A stretch of DNA of 7,756 nucleotides from Thauera sp. (GTDB lineage Bacteria; Pseudomonadota; Gammaproteobacteria; Burkholderiales; Rhodocyclaceae), in NCBI GenBank assembly GCA_003446655.1, contig DMCZ01000189.1:1-7756 (forward strand), given 5' to 3'. The notes beneath the pieces were generated by a model, which saw only the letters and a list, made by a program, of their open reading frames with translations, was not told the origin of the DNA and made no database searches. Within the stretch, counting starts at the first letter, position 1; each line of letters begins with the position of its first letter. This document shows positions 6,070 through 7,756 of this stretch, piece after piece. Made by a program: the position numbers and the translations under genes.

Positions 6070-7344
6070 ATGCCCGAGAGCCTGCCCCTCGATGCCGACC
6101 AGCTCGAAGCCTTCCTGATCGCGACCGGAATCGGCCTGCTGATCGGCCTCGAGCGCGAGCGCGTCACGTCGGCGCGCGCCGGCCTGCGCACCTTCGCCCT
6201 GGTCGGCATGTTGGGCGCGCTGGTGGCGATGCTCGGCGAGCAGCTCGGCAGCTTCGCGCCCTTCGTGGCCGGCCTGGTCATCGTTGCGCTCACCATCATC
6301 GCCGCCTACCTGCGCCATCCCGACGCAGCCGACCCGGGCACCACATCGGTGGCCGCGCTCGTCGTGTGCTATTGCCTGGGTGCGGCGACCTGGCTCGGTC
6401 ACGCGCAGCTCGCGGTGATGCTCGCCGTCGGCACGACCGTACTGCTCTACTTCAAGGCCCAGCTGCGCGGGATGGCGACCCGGCTGGATGCGCGCGACTG
6501 GATCTCGATCCTGCAGTTCGGGGTGTTGTCGCTGGTGATCCTGCCCATCCTGCCGAATGAGGAGATGGGCCCCTACGGCGCGCTGAACCCGCACCAGATC
6601 TGGTGGATGGTGGTGCTGATCGCCGGTGTGAGCCTGGCTGGCTACGCGGCGCTGCAGCTCGTGGGGGTGCGCTACGGTGCGGCCTTCGTCGGCGTGTTCG
6701 GCGGTCTCGCCTCGAGCACGGCGACCACGATGCTCTACGCCCGGCAGGCACGGGAGTTCCCGGCCATGACGGCGATGGCCGCCCTCGTCATCGTGATGGC
6801 CAATCTCGTCATGGTGCTGCGGGTGGCGGTCATCGCCACGCTGGTCGCACCGGGGGTGGCGGGAACCCTGGCGCTGATCATCGCCCCGGCGGTGGTGTTG
6901 GGGGCGGCTTCTGCGCTCTGGTACTGGCGGCGGCTGCTCGAGCGCGGCGAAGCGGTGCTGCCCACGACCTCAAACCCGACCGAACTCAAGACCGCGCTCG
7001 GTTTCGGTGCGCTCTATGCGGTGGTGCTGCTGGCCGCGGCCTGGCTGTCGGACTTTGCCGGCAGCCGTGGGCTCTACGTGCTTGCGTTGGTGTCCGGCCT
7101 CACCGATGTCGATGCGATCACGCTGTCCAGCCTGCGCCTGTTCGCGCTCGACCGCCTGGCGCTCGGCGTCACGGTGACCGCAATCGGCATCGCCATGCTC
7201 GCCAACCTGGGCTTCAAGCTCGGCATGGCGGCGATGATCGGCGGCCGCGAGCTGGGTGCGAAGGCCGCCATCGGCATGGGCGCGGTCGCGCTCGGGCTGG
7301 TTGCCGGCATCTTCTGGATCGGCGCCCACGGCGCGGCGCCCTGA
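6070..7344 (+). CDS. MgtC-N-terminal / DUF4010 membrane protein
   Basis: This 424-residue polytopic inner-membrane protein has no settled function. The N-terminal part (about 12-135) matches the MgtC/SapB domain, with GIGLLIGLERER (20-31) and AGLRTFALVGMLGAL (37-51), segments that define the family. The C-terminal part (about 175-405) matches DUF4010, with VFGGLASSTATTMLYARQAR (209-228), SNPTELKTALGFGALYAVVL (301-320) and VSGLTDVDAITLSSL (341-355). Around 10-12 spans are expected. MgtC proteins are tied to growth in low magnesium and to virulence through inhibition of F-type ATP synthase, but fusions with DUF4010 occur widely in environmental bacteria and may be transporters. The ATG at 6070 is the first reasonable start and has no clear Shine-Dalgarno sequence before it. 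The gene stands alone, divergent from the two-component operon. A role in magnesium cannot be asserted. Confidence 0.85.
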   Translation: MPESLPLDADQLEAFLIATGIGLLIGLERERVTSARAGLRTFALVGMLGALVAMLGEQLGSFAPFVAGLVIVALTIIAAYLRHPDAADPGTTSVAALVVCYCLGAATWLGHAQLAVMLAVGTTVLLYFKAQLRGMATRLDARDWISILQFGVLSLVILPILPNEEMGPYGALNPHQIWWMVVLIAGVSLAGYAALQLVGVRYGAAFVGVFGGLASSTATTMLYARQAREFPAMTAMAALVIVMANLVMVLRVAVIATLVAPGVAGTLALIIAPAVVLGAASALWYWRRLLERGEAVLPTTSNPTELKTALGFGALYAVVLLAAAWLSDFAGSRGLYVLALVSGLTDVDAITLSSLRLFALDRLALGVTVTAIGIAMLANLGFKLGMAAMIGGRELGAKAAIGMGAVALGLVAGIFWIGAHGAAP

Positions 7345-7353
7345 GCGCAGGGC
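7338..7353 (+). terminator. Weak hairpin at the end of the MgtC/DUF4010 gene
   Basis: GCCCT-GAGCGC-AGGGC forms a 5-bp stem with a 6-nt loop around the stop codon at 7342-7344, followed by TTGCCCTCTGT. The stem is short and the T content low. It is the only terminator candidate between this gene and the convergent gene ending at 7381. Confidence 0.2.
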
Positions 7354-7380
7354 TTGCCCTCTGTAAGGCGGGCCGCGTCG

Positions 7381-7548
7381 TCAGCGCCCCGAGCAGTGCC
7401 CGCCTGAGGCGGCCTGGCCGCTACCGAGCGCGATCGGTGGTGGCTCGACGCGCACGCTGCGGCTGCCCGCAGTGTCGAGTACCAGCAGGCCGAGGGCCAC
7501 CAGCCAGAACAGCGCGAAGGCGGCGCGGAAGATCCTCTTGTTGTCCAT
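7381..7548 (-). CDS. Small single-span membrane protein, unrecognised (55 aa)
   Basis: I do not recognise this 55-residue protein. It begins MDNKRIFRAA, then has one hydrophobic segment (about 10-25, rich in Phe, Leu and Val) and a proline/glycine-rich tail with VEPPPIALG (34-42) ending in HCSGR, with a single cysteine at residue 52. The positive N-terminus predicts an N-in orientation with the tail in the periplasm. Reality is supported by the strong GAGGAG ribosome site six bases before the ATG and by its place 10 bp after the stop of the YeeE/YedE-family gene on the same strand, which suggests co-transcription. The in-frame sequence further upstream overlaps the YeeE/YedE coding region in another frame and is unlikely to be translated. 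A small accessory subunit of the transporter is possible but unproven. Confidence 0.65.
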   Translation of the reverse strand: MDNKRIFRAAFALFWLVALGLLVLDTAGSRSVRVEPPPIALGSGQAASGGHCSGR

Positions 7549-7558
7549 GTCGTCCTCC

Positions 7559-7756
7559 TCAGGCGCCGACCCGGCGGCGGATGCGCACGCCCAAGATCGA
7601 GCCGGCGAACGCGAGTGCGAACCAAACCCAGCCGTGCACGCTGGCCGAGGCGATGCCGCCGAGATAGGCGCCGACATTGCAGCCGAAGGCCATGCGTGCG
7701 CTGTAGCCCATGACCAGGCCAGCGATGGCCGCGGCCGCCAGGCGCTTGCCCGAGGG
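7559..7756 (-). CDS. YeeE/YedE-family membrane protein, partial (C-terminal 65 residues)
   Basis: The window's right edge cuts this gene, leaving the last 65 codons and a TGA at 7559-7561. The translated fragment contains RMAFGCNVGAYLGGIASAS (21-39) followed by HGWVWFALAFAGSILG (41-56) and a basic end RIRRRVGA. The GCN-G-glycine-rich pattern followed by an aromatic membrane segment is the hallmark of the C-terminal half of YeeE/YedE (sulf_transp) proteins. The characterised member TsuA imports thiosulfate, with conserved cysteines lining the path; the Cys at 7679-7681 is probably one of them. Transport of thiosulfate or another sulfur compound is therefore likely but not certain. The frame was read by hand on the reverse strand; no internal stop occurs up to the window edge. 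Confidence 0.85.
   Translation of the reverse strand, partial: PSGKRLAAAAIAGLVMGYSARMAFGCNVGAYLGGIASASVHGWVWFALAFAGSILGVRIRRRVGA

Noticed and set aside
6603..7667. 354-codon plus-strand open frame overlapping the MgtC/DUF4010 gene
   Set aside because: Its translation is Arg/Gly/Ala-rich low complexity and it runs through the real gene in another frame and on into the convergent small gene.
1..7756. CRISPR array, tRNA or rRNA genes, insertion sequence, phage genes
   Set aside because: No regularly spaced repeats, cloverleaf sequences, transposase motifs or phage structural genes were seen on either strand.

Overview
The window is a G+C-rich bacterial fragment whose coding codons end mostly in G or C. 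Gene content and protein sequences suggest a betaproteobacterium, most likely of the Rhodocyclales (Thauera/Azoarcus type). That placement rests on general resemblance, not on a marker gene. The first 19 bases match the Tn5 mosaic-end sequence used in tagmentation library preparation, so the left edge is a contig end carrying untrimmed adapter. The right edge cuts through a gene.

Layout, left to right: (1) 180-1424 (+), a TaqI/Eco57I-like N6-adenine DNA methyltransferase with no visible restriction partner. (2) 1425-1658, a 234-bp intergenic region with an A+T-rich island. It holds three hexamer half-sites at exact 11-bp spacing, a plausible sigma70 promoter, a second 11-bp-spaced direct repeat and a 5'-leader hairpin. 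(3) 1659-3682 (+), a two-gene operon of a DUF485 membrane protein (YjcH-like) and the cation/acetate symporter ActP, overlapping by ATGA. (4) 3735-3777, a strong hairpin, probably a bidirectional terminator between convergent units. (5) 3799-5872 (-), a two-component system: an OmpR/PhoB-type response regulator followed by a TctE/QseC-like sensor histidine kinase, overlapping by 11 nt. (6) 5873-6069, a divergent intergenic region with a long imperfect hairpin and a 16-bp GC palindrome. (7) 6070-7344 (+), an MgtC-N-terminal/DUF4010 membrane protein. (8) 7381-7756 (-), the 3' end of a YeeE/YedE-family (thiosulfate/sulfur transporter-like) gene followed by a closely spaced gene for an unrecognised 55-residue single-span membrane protein.

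The most attractive working hypothesis joins regions 2, 3 and 5. The half-sites upstream of yjcH-actP have the same hexamer-N5-hexamer geometry and TTAAG core as the boxes bound by PmrA/QseB-type regulators, and a regulator of that family is encoded, with its kinase, immediately downstream and convergent to actP. This suggests a local two-component circuit controlling acetate (or related short carboxylate) uptake. The regulator also appears to have a shortened loop in its DNA-binding domain. No wholly new system is evident. The other genes are recognisable families, apart from the 55-residue protein.
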